Assembly: GCA_041619555.1 (NCBI GenBank)
Contig: JBFKDQ010000021.1
Coordinates: 1 to 60,131, forward strand
From: Oceanococcus sp041619555
GTDB lineage: Bacteria; Pseudomonadota; Gammaproteobacteria; Nevskiales; Oceanococcaceae
Length of the DNA stretch: 60,131 bases
Reading direction: 5' to 3'
In this document: positions 1 to 9,312 of the stretch, piece by piece
How the letters are laid out: each line of letters begins with the position of its first letter
Numbering within the stretch: the first letter of the stretch is position 1
Translations under genes and position numbers: made by a program
Notes under the pieces: generated by a model
Databases searched by the model: none
The model's input: the letters and a program-made list of their open reading frames with translations, nothing else
Told to the model about the DNA's origin: nothing

Positions 1-833
1 ATCTGGTCATGGGTCATCAGACCATCAAAAGCCGGATTGTCATAGCCGACCTCGCCAATGCGGCGCACGCGTTTCAAGCCAGGATTGAAAACCCAGACGC
101 CGGTAATTTCTTTCATCCGGTCGATCGGGACATGAATCAGGGTGGAGTCCCCGACCTTGTTGGATGGCGCGACGACCTTGGTCAGCAACCAGAGATTCTG
201 GTTGTCCAGATTCGCCAGCGTGGTTTCCGGGTGGTTGTAGTGATACGACAATTCCAGATAGCTGCGTTCCACCACGTAGTCGCCATCGGCACCGACAATG
301 GCGTGATTGACGAAGCCTCGGTAACCCTGGGTGTTGTATCGCATGACATGATTCCACAGGGCCTCGATACCGGATTGCGGCAAGGGGAACGGGAAACCAT
401 GGGCGGTGCAGCAGAATCCGTGCCCCTCATTGGTCAGTTTGACCTTGGTTGCATTGTCCTTGGTGTGGTCATAGATGTACTGGGGGAATGAGGCGCTGCG
501 CCGGGTGGGGTAGACCGGCATGGTGTAGGTGTCGGGAAAGGTCTTGAACAGCGCGATCTTGCCAGCCGAAAGATTTTTCTCGTATTTCTGGTAATTCTTG
601 CCATTGATGACAAAGAGTGGCTGGTCGTCGCCGAACGGATTGTCGCTGCGTCCCATCGGCTTTTGTGGCAGTCCGCCGGCCCAGTCTGGGATGACGCTGC
701 CATTGCCGGCGACTTCTCCGCCCAGCGGTGTCAGGTCAGCGCCAAGACGCTGAGCCTGTTCAGTCGGCGCCTTGGCTGCGGCCGTGCCACCGAGCAGGGC
801 GGCGGCGAGCAGCACATGAGGTCTGAGTATCAT
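1..833 (-). CDS. DUF1329 family periplasmic protein (3' end beyond window)
   Basis: Translated leftwards from ATG 831-833, which has a GAGGA ribosome site just upstream. The reading frame is open to the window edge, so the C-terminus is missing. The first ~20 residues form a signal peptide (MILRPHVLLAAALLGG, then TAAA). The body carries motifs I associate with DUF1329: IPDWAGGLPQKP near residue 45, the NPFGDDQPLF region, and LIHVPIDRMKE towards the break. DUF1329 proteins are exported, of uncertain role, and are often encoded beside MMPL-type RND exporters and DUF1302 proteins in gamma- and betaproteobacteria. Here the gene begins 17 bp after the stop of such an exporter, so the two are probably one transcript. 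A role in moving a hydrophobic compound or lipid through the periplasm is inference from context. Confidence 0.8.
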   Translation of the reverse strand, partial: MILRPHVLLAAALLGGTAAAKAPTEQAQRLGADLTPLGGEVAGNGSVIPDWAGGLPQKPMGRSDNPFGDDQPLFVINGKNYQKYEKNLSAGKIALFKTFPDTYTMPVYPTRRSASFPQYIYDHTKDNATKVKLTNEGHGFCCTAHGFPFPLPQSGIEALWNHVMRYNTQGYRGFVNHAIVGADGDYVVERSYLELSYHYNHPETTLANLDNQNLWLLTKVVAPSNKVGDSTLIHVPIDRMKEITGVWVFNPGLKRVRRIGEVGYDNPAFDGLMTHDQ

Positions 834-850
834 TGGTCCTCTATCTCCCT

Positions 851-3235
851 TCAGTCGTTCGCATGGGTGGCGCGCAGGCGTTCCTGATCCAGATGCTTCG
901 AGGGTCGGGCGAAAAAACGGGCGAGGGCTGGTAGCACCAGCAGTGCGCCGATCATGTTGGCGAGGAACATGAACACCATCAGCACGCCCATGTCGCGCTG
1001 GAACTGCAGATCGGACCACAGCCAGGTGATGACGCCGATGGAGAGTGCCACGCCGGTGAATGCGACGGCTTTGCCGGTGAGATTGAGGGTGCGGAAATAG
1101 GCTTCCTTCAGCGGCAGCCCATCATCCAGGTGATCCTGCAGAACGCTGAAGGTATAGATCCCAAAGTCGATGCCGATGCCGACCGCCAGCGCGGTCACCG
1201 GCAGGGTGGCAACCTTCAGGCCGATCTCCATTACCGCCATTACTGCATAGGCGATAAAAGACACAATGGCCAGCGGGGTCATGATGCAGATGATCGCGGA
1301 AAGCGAGCGGAAGGAGAGCCAGCACATCAATCCGACCGCCAGGTAGACCCAGAGCAGGATCGGTTTTTCCTCTGCCTTGATGACTTCGTTGGTGGCCGCC
1401 ATGACCCCGACGTTGCCGCTGGCCAGGGCGAAATGAACCGGTGGATCAGCGTCATACTCCTGCGCCACTTCGGCGCGGAATTCCTCCGCTGCGGCAATGA
1501 TGCCTTCCAGGGTGCCGGCCTTGTGGTCCCGGGTGAAAACGATGATCGGCATCACGCTGCAGTCCGGGTTTTGCAGGCCCGCAGAGGAGGGCACGGGGCT
1601 GATGGCCTGGACGATGGCGTACTGGTTGCGTGGCAACACCGCCCAGTCCGGACTGCCTTCATTCCAGGCCTTGCGCACCTGTTTGGCGATCTGCGGCAGC
1701 GAGGCGACCGAGTCCACCCCAGGCGTGTTCTGCATGCGCCATGCGAAACGGTCGATGAGGTCCAGCACCTCATGGCGGATACAGGCCTGCGCTTCGGTTT
1801 CGGCCATGATCTTGAGTTGGTCCACGCCAATGCGGAAATTCCTGGTAATGGCGCGGGAGTCCTGGTTGTAGCGCGAATCCGGCCGCAGTTCCGGCACGCC
1901 TTCATGGAAATCGCCAATCTGCAGATCCTGGCCTTTCCACAGGCCCCAGCCGAACAGGCCGGTGGCGATGACCAGAATGATCACCGCATTGCGGGTCTCC
2001 GTCGCCTCGGCGATGATGCGCCAGACCCGATTGCCCATTTTTTCGCGCCAGGCGAGCCGTGCGCTGTATTCGTCATGATTGCGGATGCTGATGAAACTCA
2101 GCAGGATTGGCATCAGCCACTTGTTGGTGACGATGATGGCGGCCATACCAAAGGCGGCATTCAGGGCCATTTCCTGGATGATCTGGATGTCGATCAGGGC
2201 GATCGTGACGAAGCCGAAAACGTCGGTCAGCAAGGCGGCGGTGCCAGGAATGGCGACCCGGCGGAAGGAATTGATGGAGGCTTTGAGGCTGGTCGCCTTG
2301 TAGGTGGTGATCTCATCCGCCCAGGCGTTGACCATCTGGATGCCGTGTTCGACACCATTGGCCAGGACCAGAAACGGCACCAGGATTGCGAACGGGTCCA
2401 GTCCCATGCCGAAAATGTGCAGCAGACCGAATTCCCAGATCACCGCGATGACGGAGCAGGCCAGGGGCAGGAAGGACAGCTTCCAGGACGCGCAGTAGAT
2501 GCGCAGCAGAATCGCAGTCATCAACAGGGCTATGGCGAAGAACAGCACCACCTCGGTGGCGGCGTCGGTGACATTGCCCACGATCTTGGCAAAACCGATG
2601 ATATGGATGCTGATCTCTTCGTCTTCGTAGCGCTGGCGAATGTCCTCCAGTTTCGCCGCCACCTCGCGATAGTCGAGTTTCTCCCCGGTGCTGGGATGAA
2701 TCTCCAGCAGTTCCGCCACGATCATGGCCCCGCGCTGGTCAGTGGACACCAGCCGGCCGATGATGCCGGCCTTGCCGACATTGTCACGGATTTGCTGGAA
2801 CATCTGCGGGCTGGGCTTGTAGTTGCGTGGCACCACATCGCCACCTTTGAAGCCACCTTCGACGATCTCGATGTAGCGCACGCCAGGGGTGAAGAGCGAG
2901 GTTACCCGTGAGCGATCAATGCCCGGCAGGAAGAAGATCTCGTCGGTGACTTGCTTGAGGCGTTGCAGAAACTCTTCGTTGTAGATGTCGCCGTCTTTCT
3001 GCAGCAGGGCGATGCTGATCAGATTGGCGCCGCCAAAGGCTTCCTTGTGGCGATTGAAGGTTTCCATGTAGGGATGGCTTTGCGGCAGTTGCTTGGCAAA
3101 ACCTGCGTCAATCTCGACCTGGGACGCATGCCAGCCAAACCAGGCCGTCAGCGCGGCAAGAAAGGCCAGTCCAAGCCAGCGGCGTCCAAAGACAATCGGC
3201 TCGACCACTCGCAGGATGGTCTGTGCGGAAATCAT
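851..3235 (-). CDS. MMPL/RND-3 family exporter
   Basis: About 794 residues from ATG 3233-3235, chosen over an upstream in-frame ATG because GGGGAGA lies 9 nt before it and the protein then opens directly into the first membrane segment (WLGLAFLAALTAW). The layout is the duplicated one of the hydrophobe exporter (HAE-3/MMPL) family: helix 1, a large periplasmic loop, five helices around residues 240-400, then a second repeat with a helix near 435, a second loop and a final helix bundle. The segments TAALLTDVFGFVTIALI and AVGIGIDFGIYTFSVLQ are the conserved TM4/TM10-type regions with charged proton-relay positions. Such proteins export lipids, hopanoids, siderophores or similar hydrophobic molecules. 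The DUF1329 gene follows 17 bp downstream, which supports a joint export function. Substrate is unknown. Confidence 0.88.
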   Translation of the reverse strand: MISAQTILRVVEPIVFGRRWLGLAFLAALTAWFGWHASQVEIDAGFAKQLPQSHPYMETFNRHKEAFGGANLISIALLQKDGDIYNEEFLQRLKQVTDEIFFLPGIDRSRVTSLFTPGVRYIEIVEGGFKGGDVVPRNYKPSPQMFQQIRDNVGKAGIIGRLVSTDQRGAMIVAELLEIHPSTGEKLDYREVAAKLEDIRQRYEDEEISIHIIGFAKIVGNVTDAATEVVLFFAIALLMTAILLRIYCASWKLSFLPLACSVIAVIWEFGLLHIFGMGLDPFAILVPFLVLANGVEHGIQMVNAWADEITTYKATSLKASINSFRRVAIPGTAALLTDVFGFVTIALIDIQIIQEMALNAAFGMAAIIVTNKWLMPILLSFISIRNHDEYSARLAWREKMGNRVWRIIAEATETRNAVIILVIATGLFGWGLWKGQDLQIGDFHEGVPELRPDSRYNQDSRAITRNFRIGVDQLKIMAETEAQACIRHEVLDLIDRFAWRMQNTPGVDSVASLPQIAKQVRKAWNEGSPDWAVLPRNQYAIVQAISPVPSSAGLQNPDCSVMPIIVFTRDHKAGTLEGIIAAAEEFRAEVAQEYDADPPVHFALASGNVGVMAATNEVIKAEEKPILLWVYLAVGLMCWLSFRSLSAIICIMTPLAIVSFIAYAVMAVMEIGLKVATLPVTALAVGIGIDFGIYTFSVLQDHLDDGLPLKEAYFRTLNLTGKAVAFTGVALSIGVITWLWSDLQFQRDMGVLMVFMFLANMIGALLVLPALARFFARPSKHLDQERLRATHAND

Positions 3236-3368
3236 GTGTAAAGGTCTCCCCAGCCCGGATGAAATCTCGGGGCAATGCAAACGATTTGAATTATCATTGC
3301 AGTATACCGGGACCATGAGGCTTCGCGCCCGTAGACCTCCCGGCCCCGGCTAACAGGACGAGAGCGCG

Positions 3369-3716
3369 ATGAGTCAAGTATTTCTGGCGGTAGTGACGGC
3401 CCTGTTGAGCAGTGCCCTGACCTGGGTGATTGCCTACCTGTTTTATCGTCATCGCCTGCAGGATCAACTGGATCGAGTGCGCGACCAACTGGCGGAAGAG
3501 GTTGAGGAGCGGGTGCGCCGGGGGGCGATTGCAGCCGGCGAAGAGCTGTTGCCCGAATTCCGCAAGGAAGTGACCGAGGGCTTTCGCGATGCCTTGCGGG
3601 GCGTCGCAGGAGGCGATGTGGCACGCACGGTGGCGCGCACCGGCGCCGAGATTGTTGGTGGCGGGCTCGACAGCCTGTTTGGCCAGCGCAAACGTGGGCG
3701 TTTTGTGCCCTGGTAA
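3369..3716 (+). CDS. Small single-pass membrane protein with coiled coil
   Basis: 115 residues. Residues 3-26 form one membrane helix (FLAVVTALLSSALTWVIAYL). Residues 30-70 are strongly charged with heptad spacing (RVRDQLAEEVEERVRRG), consistent with a cytoplasmic coiled coil. The remainder is Ala/Gly/Arg rich and ends RKRGRFVPW. I do not recognise the family. It is divergent from the MMPL exporter (133 bp between starts) and convergent with the RND permease, with only 10 bp between the stops, so it is boxed in by two exporters. The upstream GACGAGAGCG is a modest ribosome site. It may be a small accessory factor, but nothing in the sequence fixes a function. Confidence 0.7.
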   Translation: MSQVFLAVVTALLSSALTWVIAYLFYRHRLQDQLDRVRDQLAEEVEERVRRGAIAAGEELLPEFRKEVTEGFRDALRGVAGGDVARTVARTGAEIVGGGLDSLFGQRKRGRFVPW

Positions 3717-3726
3717 CAGTCGGGAA

Positions 3727-6700
3727 TCAGGTCTGCACGGGCTGGGTCGCCGCCGCGCTGACGGCCGCCGGTCTCCGCATGTGTTGTTCATACAGGCTGA
3801 GGAGGCTCGGCACGACGATCAGGACCAGGGCGGTGGAGAAGGCGAGGCCGAAGGTGATCGAGGTCGCCATCGGGATCAGAAAGGTCGCCTGCAGGCTGGT
3901 TTCGAACATCAATGGGGTGAGACCGGCAATGGTGGTCAGCGAGGTCAGCAACACCGCGCGCAGACGTTGGCAGCTTGCTTCGATCAGGGCTGCGCGAATC
4001 TCCAGGCCCTTGTCGCGTAGTTCCTTGTAAAACGCGACGAGAATGATGGAATCGTTGACCACGATGCCTGACAATCCGAACAGGCCGAAAATGGACAGGA
4101 TCGTCAGATCCAGTCCCATGAGCCAGTGGCCGAACAGGGCGCCGATCAGCCCGAAGGGGATGATGCTCATCACGATCAGCGGCCAGCCGTAGGATCCGAA
4201 GACCCAGGCAAGCACCAGATAGATCATGGCCAGGCCATAGAACAGGCCGCGCTGCATGTCGCCAAGCGTTGCCGCCTGATCGCGGGCCTGACCGGTGAAT
4301 TCAAATTCCACCGGATATTTGCGGTGCAGTTCGGGCAGCACTTCACGTGCGAGATCGGCACGGATCAGGTTGGCGTTGGCGACCGACTCGATCACATCGC
4401 CGGTGATCTTGATCGCCAGGCGTCCGTCGGCGTGGCGCAGGCGTTCGAAACCCCGTTCGGCACGGAAGTTGACGGCATTGCTGAGCGGCAGGATGCGCCC
4501 ATCGGGCAGCTGAATCGGCAGGCTGTCCAGGCCGTGCAGGAAATTTCTTTCCGCATCGGCGCCGACCACCCGGACTTCCACCTCGTCGCCATCAATCTGG
4601 ATGATCTGCACGATCTCGCCATCGAATGTTGCGCGCAGCTGACGCCCGATCTCCGCGGTATTCAGCCCTAGCGCCTCGCCGGTGGCATTGAGCTCGAAGA
4701 TGAGCTGCTCGCTGCCATAGGGCGTGTCATCCTCGACCCCGGCGACGCCGGGCACCTTGGCGAGAATGCCGGCCAGTTCGGTGGCGGCGCGTTTGATCAC
4801 CACCGGATCATGCCCGCTGACGCGGATCTCAAGATCGCGCCCCGGCGGCCCGATCGAGGGCTCGAAAACGCCGAAGCTGATCATCTCAGGAAAGCGGGGA
4901 ACGCGGCGCTCCAGTTCCTGGATGAACTGGCTGTTGCGCACCTCACGGTGGTCGGAAGCCAGCAACTCGATCTGCATGTGAGCGTACTGATCCCCCGTGC
5001 GGGTGAAATTGGTGCCGGGCTGGATGGCCATGCCCATGCGCGTCACCGCAATGGTGACCAGCCCGCCGCCGAGCGCTTCGTCGGTGGCCTGCAACTCCCG
5101 CTCGATCGCCGCCATGTATCGGGAGACGTCTTCCTTGGGTGTGCCGGCCGCGAAACTGGCGTTCGCAATCAGCATGTTCACTTCCGGGGTGGGGAAGAAG
5201 ACAAAGGCCACGCGTCCCCCGGCGAGCAGGCCGAAGGCCAGAATCAGCGCACCAAATGCCCCGGCCAGAACCAGGCGCCGGTGATCCAGGGCATGGCTGA
5301 TGATCGGTCGAAAGATCCGGTCACGGAACTGGTCGAAACGCTGATTGAGCTTTTGACGGGCGGGCCGCTCGCCGGCCGCATGCTGCTTGCGGAAACTGTG
5401 TTGTAGATGCCCCGGCAGGATGAGAAAACTTTCGATCAGAGAGGCGACGATGACGCAGACGATGACCCAGGGAATCGCTCCCAGAATGGCGCCGATGTAA
5501 TCGCCGACCAGCATCAGCGGGAGAAAGGCGGCGACGGTGGTGAGGGAGGAGGACAGTACCGGCCAGAACATCCGGCGGGCGCCCCCTTCGGCGGCCTTGA
5601 GCGGGTCTTCACCGGTCTGATAATGGGTCAGCGCGTCCTCGCCGACGACAATGGCGTCATCGACGATGATGCCCAGCGCCATGATCAGCGCGAACAGGGA
5701 GATCATGTTGATGCTGCCGCCGATCAGGTACAGCACCATCAGCGTGGCCATGAATGAAACCGGGATGCCGACCGTGACCCAGAACGCGACCCTGCCGCTG
5801 AGGAAGAGATACAGGATCAACACCACCAGGACCAGGCCGGAAGCGCCATTCTTGACCAGCAGCTGAATGCGATCCTGCAGCGGCAGCCACTGTTCGTCAT
5901 AGACCTCGACCTCGACCTCAGGCGGCAGGCTGGCGCGGAACTGGCTCAACCAGGTTTCCACGGTTCGGGCCATTTGCAGGGTGTCATCCTTGCTGGCGCG
6001 ATACAGCGCGAGTTCCACCGCCGGTTTGCCATCCTTGCGCATGGTCAGCGCGCCGTCCTTGTTGCGCCGGCTTACGGTGGCGACATCGCCAAGGGTCAGC
6101 AACTGGCCGTCACGCTGGGTGATCAGCGGCAGGCGCGCGAAACCGAGTTCGGAACGACGTTTCTCGATGGCGCGCAGCTCGCGCGTGATATCGGACTGGC
6201 CCAGCTGCCCGGCGGGCACATCCTGGCTCTGCGCGCGGATCCGTTCGGCGATCTGCGGCAGGGTCATGCCCAGGTCATGCAGCATCTGGCGCTCGAACTG
6301 CAGGGCGATCTCTTCCTCAGGCAAACCGACGATGCGGATTTCCGCAATGCCCACCTCCAGCAGTTCGGTTTCCATCCGTTTTGCCAGCGGCCGCAGTTCA
6401 GCCAGGTTGGCAGGCCCGGTCAGAACCAGCCGATTGATCAGTTCGCGGTTTTCCAGAATCGTGATCACCGGCTCTTCCGCATCCTTGGGGAAGTTGCGGA
6501 CACCGCTGATCGCCTGCCGCACATCATCGGCGGCCGCGTCCAGATCGGTATGCTCCTCGAAGCGCAGCCACACCCCGCCCCAGCCGCGGCGTGCGACCGA
6601 GGTCATCTCCTTGACGTCGGCCAGGTTGCGCACCTTGTCTTCCAGCGGTTCGATGATGGCCTCTTCCACGTCTTCGGTGCTGGCGCCGCTCCAGGGCACC

Positions 6701-6870
6701 TGAACGTGGATGTAATCGATCGAGAAGGTCGGGAACAGCTGGGTGTTGAGCTTGGCCAGCGCCCAGAATCCGGCCATCAGCATCATGATCATCAGCAGAT
6801 TGCAGGCCACCGGATGCTGGGCGAACCGGCCGATCAGGTCGTTCTTGTGGACATAGGCGGAAGCGGACAT
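3727..6870 (-). CDS. RND efflux permease, AcrB/HAE-1 type
   Basis: 1047 residues, the normal size for an inner-membrane resistance-nodulation-division proton antiporter. TM1 is near residues 20-38. The HAE-type TM4 motif GIIVDDAIVVGEDAL carries the adjacent aspartates of the proton relay. TM10 has the matching FGLFGLSGIVVNDSIIL segment, and large periplasmic porter loops follow TM1 and TM7. The start ATG lies 8 bp after the stop of the upstream membrane-fusion gene, giving a two-gene operon transcribed leftwards. No outer-membrane TolC-type gene is adjacent, so the pump probably borrows one encoded elsewhere. The DD motif in TM4 points to organic substrates rather than metals, but the substrate cannot be read from the sequence. 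Confidence 0.93.
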   Translation of the reverse strand: MSASAYVHKNDLIGRFAQHPVACNLLMIMMLMAGFWALAKLNTQLFPTFSIDYIHVQVPWSGASTEDVEEAIIEPLEDKVRNLADVKEMTSVARRGWGGVWLRFEEHTDLDAAADDVRQAISGVRNFPKDAEEPVITILENRELINRLVLTGPANLAELRPLAKRMETELLEVGIAEIRIVGLPEEEIALQFERQMLHDLGMTLPQIAERIRAQSQDVPAGQLGQSDITRELRAIEKRRSELGFARLPLITQRDGQLLTLGDVATVSRRNKDGALTMRKDGKPAVELALYRASKDDTLQMARTVETWLSQFRASLPPEVEVEVYDEQWLPLQDRIQLLVKNGASGLVLVVLILYLFLSGRVAFWVTVGIPVSFMATLMVLYLIGGSINMISLFALIMALGIIVDDAIVVGEDALTHYQTGEDPLKAAEGGARRMFWPVLSSSLTTVAAFLPLMLVGDYIGAILGAIPWVIVCVIVASLIESFLILPGHLQHSFRKQHAAGERPARQKLNQRFDQFRDRIFRPIISHALDHRRLVLAGAFGALILAFGLLAGGRVAFVFFPTPEVNMLIANASFAAGTPKEDVSRYMAAIERELQATDEALGGGLVTIAVTRMGMAIQPGTNFTRTGDQYAHMQIELLASDHREVRNSQFIQELERRVPRFPEMISFGVFEPSIGPPGRDLEIRVSGHDPVVIKRAATELAGILAKVPGVAGVEDDTPYGSEQLIFELNATGEALGLNTAEIGRQLRATFDGEIVQIIQIDGDEVEVRVVGADAERNFLHGLDSLPIQLPDGRILPLSNAVNFRAERGFERLRHADGRLAIKITGDVIESVANANLIRADLAREVLPELHRKYPVEFEFTGQARDQAATLGDMQRGLFYGLAMIYLVLAWVFGSYGWPLIVMSIIPFGLIGALFGHWLMGLDLTILSIFGLFGLSGIVVNDSIILVAFYKELRDKGLEIRAALIEASCQRLRAVLLTSLTTIAGLTPLMFETSLQATFLIPMATSITFGLAFSTALVLIVVPSLLSLYEQHMRRPAAVSAAATQPVQT

Positions 6871-6878
6871 GGCGGGCT

Positions 6879-8165
6879 TCAGTTGCCGATGACCTGGACT
6901 TTGAGTCCGGTCATCGCGTTGGGCAGTTGGCTGATCACGACCTCGTCGCCGGCCTCGAGGCCGGCTGCGCGCACCAGCAAGGACTGGCGCCCGCCGGCGG
7001 CCTGATTCTGCGGTGGTCGGTAGTCGCCAAGTGTTTCGATGGGCAGGCTTTCCAGGCGATCGTTCCGGATGCGAAAGATTCGACCCAGGTCATAGATGGC
7101 GGTAAAGGGCAGGGCAACCGCATCGGCTTCGGCCGGCAGTTCCAGCTCCAGCGTCAGCCGAGCATCAATCGGGATCTGGGCCTGCTCATCCAAACGGAAG
7201 TAGGCGTCCTGGCCGCCGCCCTGGCCGCTGGCGGCCAGACGCACAAAATGAGCCGGTACGCGACGGTTATGGCTGAGCGCGAAGGCGGCCACAGTTCGTT
7301 TCTCGCGCTGGGCGCGGCGCAAGGCGTCAATGTGTCGATTCGGTACCTGCGCCCGAACTTCCAGTTGCGCCAGGTCATACAGGTCCACCAGCGGGGATCC
7401 GGGGTTGACGCGATCACCGGGCGCGACATGGGTCTGGATGATGGCGGCCTCGACTCCGGCGCGAATTCGGGTGCGTTGCAGATCGAGTTCAGCACGTTGC
7501 AGGCGTGCTTCGGCGGCGAGTCTGGAGGCCTCCAGTTGGCCGGTCTGGGCGTCGGCCTGCTGCACTGCCAGCTCGCGCTGCAGCACAGCCAGTTGCTGGC
7601 GCTGCAGGTTCTGGCGGGCGAGATCGAGATCGGATTCGGACAGCAGGCCCTGTTTGCGCAGATCGATTGCGCGCTTGAGGGATTTCTCGCTCAGCGTCAG
7701 AAGTTCGCGCTCTGCGGCGAGGTTGCGCCGGTTGGTCTCGCGCTGGCTTCGATCCAGACTCATCTGTGCGTCCGCCTGCTGCAGGCCGGCGCGCGCCTGG
7801 GTCAGCGCGATTTCGGCCTCGGTCGGATCCAGTTCAATCAGCACGGAGCCGGCGGAAGCGGTATCGCCAGCCAGGACGTGTACCGCCTCGACGTCGGCGG
7901 CAATCGCTGCGGTGAGGCGGGCGCGGCCGGGCGCGACCACGGTGCCATACAGATGCAGGGATGGCTTGAGCTGGCTTGGCGTGACGTGGGTGGCCCGCAC
8001 CGTATAGACCGCCTCAGCGTCGGTCGCGACCTGGGCATCCGGTCGGGTGGACTTGAGAAACAGGAAGATGATGATGCAGAGCCCCAAGATCAGGGCGGCG
8101 ACCAGGTTCTTGCTGAGCCCGAAGGGCAGGGAGGGCTTGGCCATGGCGTCTTCTGTGGTATTCAT
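6879..8165 (-). CDS. RND membrane-fusion (periplasmic adaptor) protein
   Basis: 428 residues. A single N-terminal membrane anchor at ~21-41 (NLVAALILGLCIIIFLF) has no lipobox. It is followed by a barrel-sandwich half motif (LHLYGTVVAPGRARLTAAIA), a long Gln/Arg/Ala-rich alpha-helical hairpin at ~130-240, the second lipoyl half (ETHVAPGDRVNPGSPLVDL-like, seen as IQTHVAPGDRVNPGSPLVDL), and C-terminal beta-barrel and membrane-proximal domains ending at VQVIGN. It bridges the downstream permease to an outer-membrane channel. The ATG at 8163-8165 is 21 bp from the dusB stop, so read-through from dusB is possible. A second in-frame ATG at codon 8 is an alternative start. Confidence 0.92.
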   Translation of the reverse strand: MNTTEDAMAKPSLPFGLSKNLVAALILGLCIIIFLFLKSTRPDAQVATDAEAVYTVRATHVTPSQLKPSLHLYGTVVAPGRARLTAAIAADVEAVHVLAGDTASAGSVLIELDPTEAEIALTQARAGLQQADAQMSLDRSQRETNRRNLAAERELLTLSEKSLKRAIDLRKQGLLSESDLDLARQNLQRQQLAVLQRELAVQQADAQTGQLEASRLAAEARLQRAELDLQRTRIRAGVEAAIIQTHVAPGDRVNPGSPLVDLYDLAQLEVRAQVPNRHIDALRRAQREKRTVAAFALSHNRRVPAHFVRLAASGQGGGQDAYFRLDEQAQIPIDARLTLELELPAEADAVALPFTAIYDLGRIFRIRNDRLESLPIETLGDYRPPQNQAAGGRQSLLVRAAGLEAGDEVVISQLPNAMTGLKVQVIGN

Positions 8166-8186
8166 GTGGTTTTTGTGAGGCCTGAT

Positions 8187-9167
8187 TCAGGCGGCGTCCT
8201 GCCAGGGCTTGCGGCCGAGGTGATCACGCAAGGCTGCGAGTTGCTGTTCTGCATCGTCCCGGCGGAAGACCTCGCGGCGGATCGCCTGCCCGCCTGGCCA
8301 GGCTTGCAGATACCAGCCGATGTGCTTGCGGGCGATGCGTACGCCCTGAGCCTCGCCGTAGAAGTCGTGAATGGCGCGAACATGTTCGAGGATGAGGTCG
8401 GCGCGGGTGGCCAGATCGGGCTCCGGCATCAGCTGTCCGTGGTCCAGCCATGCCCGGATCTGCCGAAACAACCAGGGGCGACCCTGGGCTGCGCGTCCGA
8501 TCAGCAGACCATCTACGCCGGTATCCCGCAGCACCTGCGCCGCGTGTTGCGGGCTGCAGATGTCGCCATTGGCCAGCACCGGAATTCCGACGGCCTGCTT
8601 GACCGCTGCCACCGTCTCATGCTCCGCCTCGCCCCGGAATGCGTCCGCCCGGCTGCGACCATGCAGGGCGAGGCCCTGGATACCGGCTTCCTCCGCGATG
8701 CGCGCGATGCGGATCGCATTGTTGTGCTCGCGCGCAGGTCCGGTACGAAACTTGAGGGTGACGGGGACATTGACCGCCGCGACCACGGACTCAAGGATGC
8801 GGGCCACCAGGCTTTCGTCCGCGAGCAGAGCAGATCCGGCCGCCCGCCGGCAGACCTTCTTGGCCGGACAGCCCATATTGATGTCAATGACTTCGGCGCC
8901 ACGCCGTACATTGGCGGCCGCCGCCGCGGCGAGCAGGCCGGGTTCGGCGCCGGCGATCTGCACGATTCTGGGGCCGTCCTCGCCGCGATGATCCATCCGC
9001 AGGCGGGATTTTGGCGTGTGCCATAAAGAGGTATCACTGGTCAGCATTTCGCCAACCGCGAAGCTCGCGCCCCATTGGCGGCACAGCTGGCGCCAGGGAC
9101 GGTCGGTAATCCCGGCCATCGGGGCGAGAGAGACCGGGTGATCGAAATGGTAGTGGGCAAGTTGCAT
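8187..9167 (-). CDS. dusB: tRNA-dihydrouridine synthase B
   Basis: 326 residues, normal for Dus enzymes, which reduce specific uridines in tRNA using FMN and NADPH. The N-terminal SLAPMAGITDRPWR is the FMN-barrel start. NMGCPAKKVCRRAAGSALL carries the catalytic Cys at residue 100 in the DusB signature (CPAKKVC with AGSALL), which separates it from DusA and DusC. VTLKFRTG and LANGDI are further flavin and phosphate-site strands, and GVDGLLIGRAAQGRPWLF closes the barrel. In many gammaproteobacteria dusB precedes fis; here it leads instead towards the efflux operon. It diverges from carA across a 184-bp gap. Identity is secure; the partner context is unusual. Confidence 0.95.
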   Translation of the reverse strand: MQLAHYHFDHPVSLAPMAGITDRPWRQLCRQWGASFAVGEMLTSDTSLWHTPKSRLRMDHRGEDGPRIVQIAGAEPGLLAAAAAANVRRGAEVIDINMGCPAKKVCRRAAGSALLADESLVARILESVVAAVNVPVTLKFRTGPAREHNNAIRIARIAEEAGIQGLALHGRSRADAFRGEAEHETVAAVKQAVGIPVLANGDICSPQHAAQVLRDTGVDGLLIGRAAQGRPWLFRQIRAWLDHGQLMPEPDLATRADLILEHVRAIHDFYGEAQGVRIARKHIGWYLQAWPGGQAIRREVFRRDDAEQQLAALRDHLGRKPWQDAA

Positions 9168-9270
9168 AGGCGTATTCTAGCGGCACATTCCGCGCGAGGC
9201 GCCATCGCAGCCGCCTGAAGGATGTCGGACGTGTTCGGTCAGGCTTCTACAATTTGCCGCCGGCACTCTG

Positions 9271-9276
9271 TATAAT
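9271..9276 (+). promoter_or_regulatory. carA promoter -10 box
   Basis: A perfect TATAAT lies 76 bp before the carA start codon. No strong -35 is visible; the best fit is CTACAA at 9247-9252 with an 18-bp gap. Predicted transcription would begin near 9282-9284, only a few bases before the hairpin at 9289. The position suggests that most initiating complexes meet an intrinsic terminator at once, so the promoter may be regulated after initiation. Confidence 0.65.
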
Positions 9277-9288
9277 CCCGCCGTCTGC

Positions 9289-9312
9289 GGGGGCTTGAGC
9301 CCCCCTTTTTTT
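9289..9312 (+). terminator. Intrinsic terminator in the carA leader (attenuator candidate)
   Basis: GGGGGC (9289-9294), a four-base TTGA loop, GCCCCC (9299-9304), one C and then seven T residues: a textbook rho-independent terminator on the plus strand. It sits between the TATAAT box and carA, in the untranslated leader rather than after a gene. The nearest plus-strand gene upstream ends 5.6 kb away, so it is not clearing up an upstream transcript. Control of carAB by pyrimidine or arginine supply through this element is plausible but not shown. Confidence 0.75.

Noticed and set aside
1130..2911. Long plus-strand open frame opposite the MMPL exporter
   Set aside because: It is antisense to a clear 794-residue transporter, has no family pattern and is rich in Asp, Gly, Gln and His, as expected from antisense of a GC-rich gene.
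6927..9026. 699-codon plus-strand open frame over the adaptor protein and dusB genes
   Set aside because: It is antisense to two well-supported genes and crosses their boundary; shadow frame.
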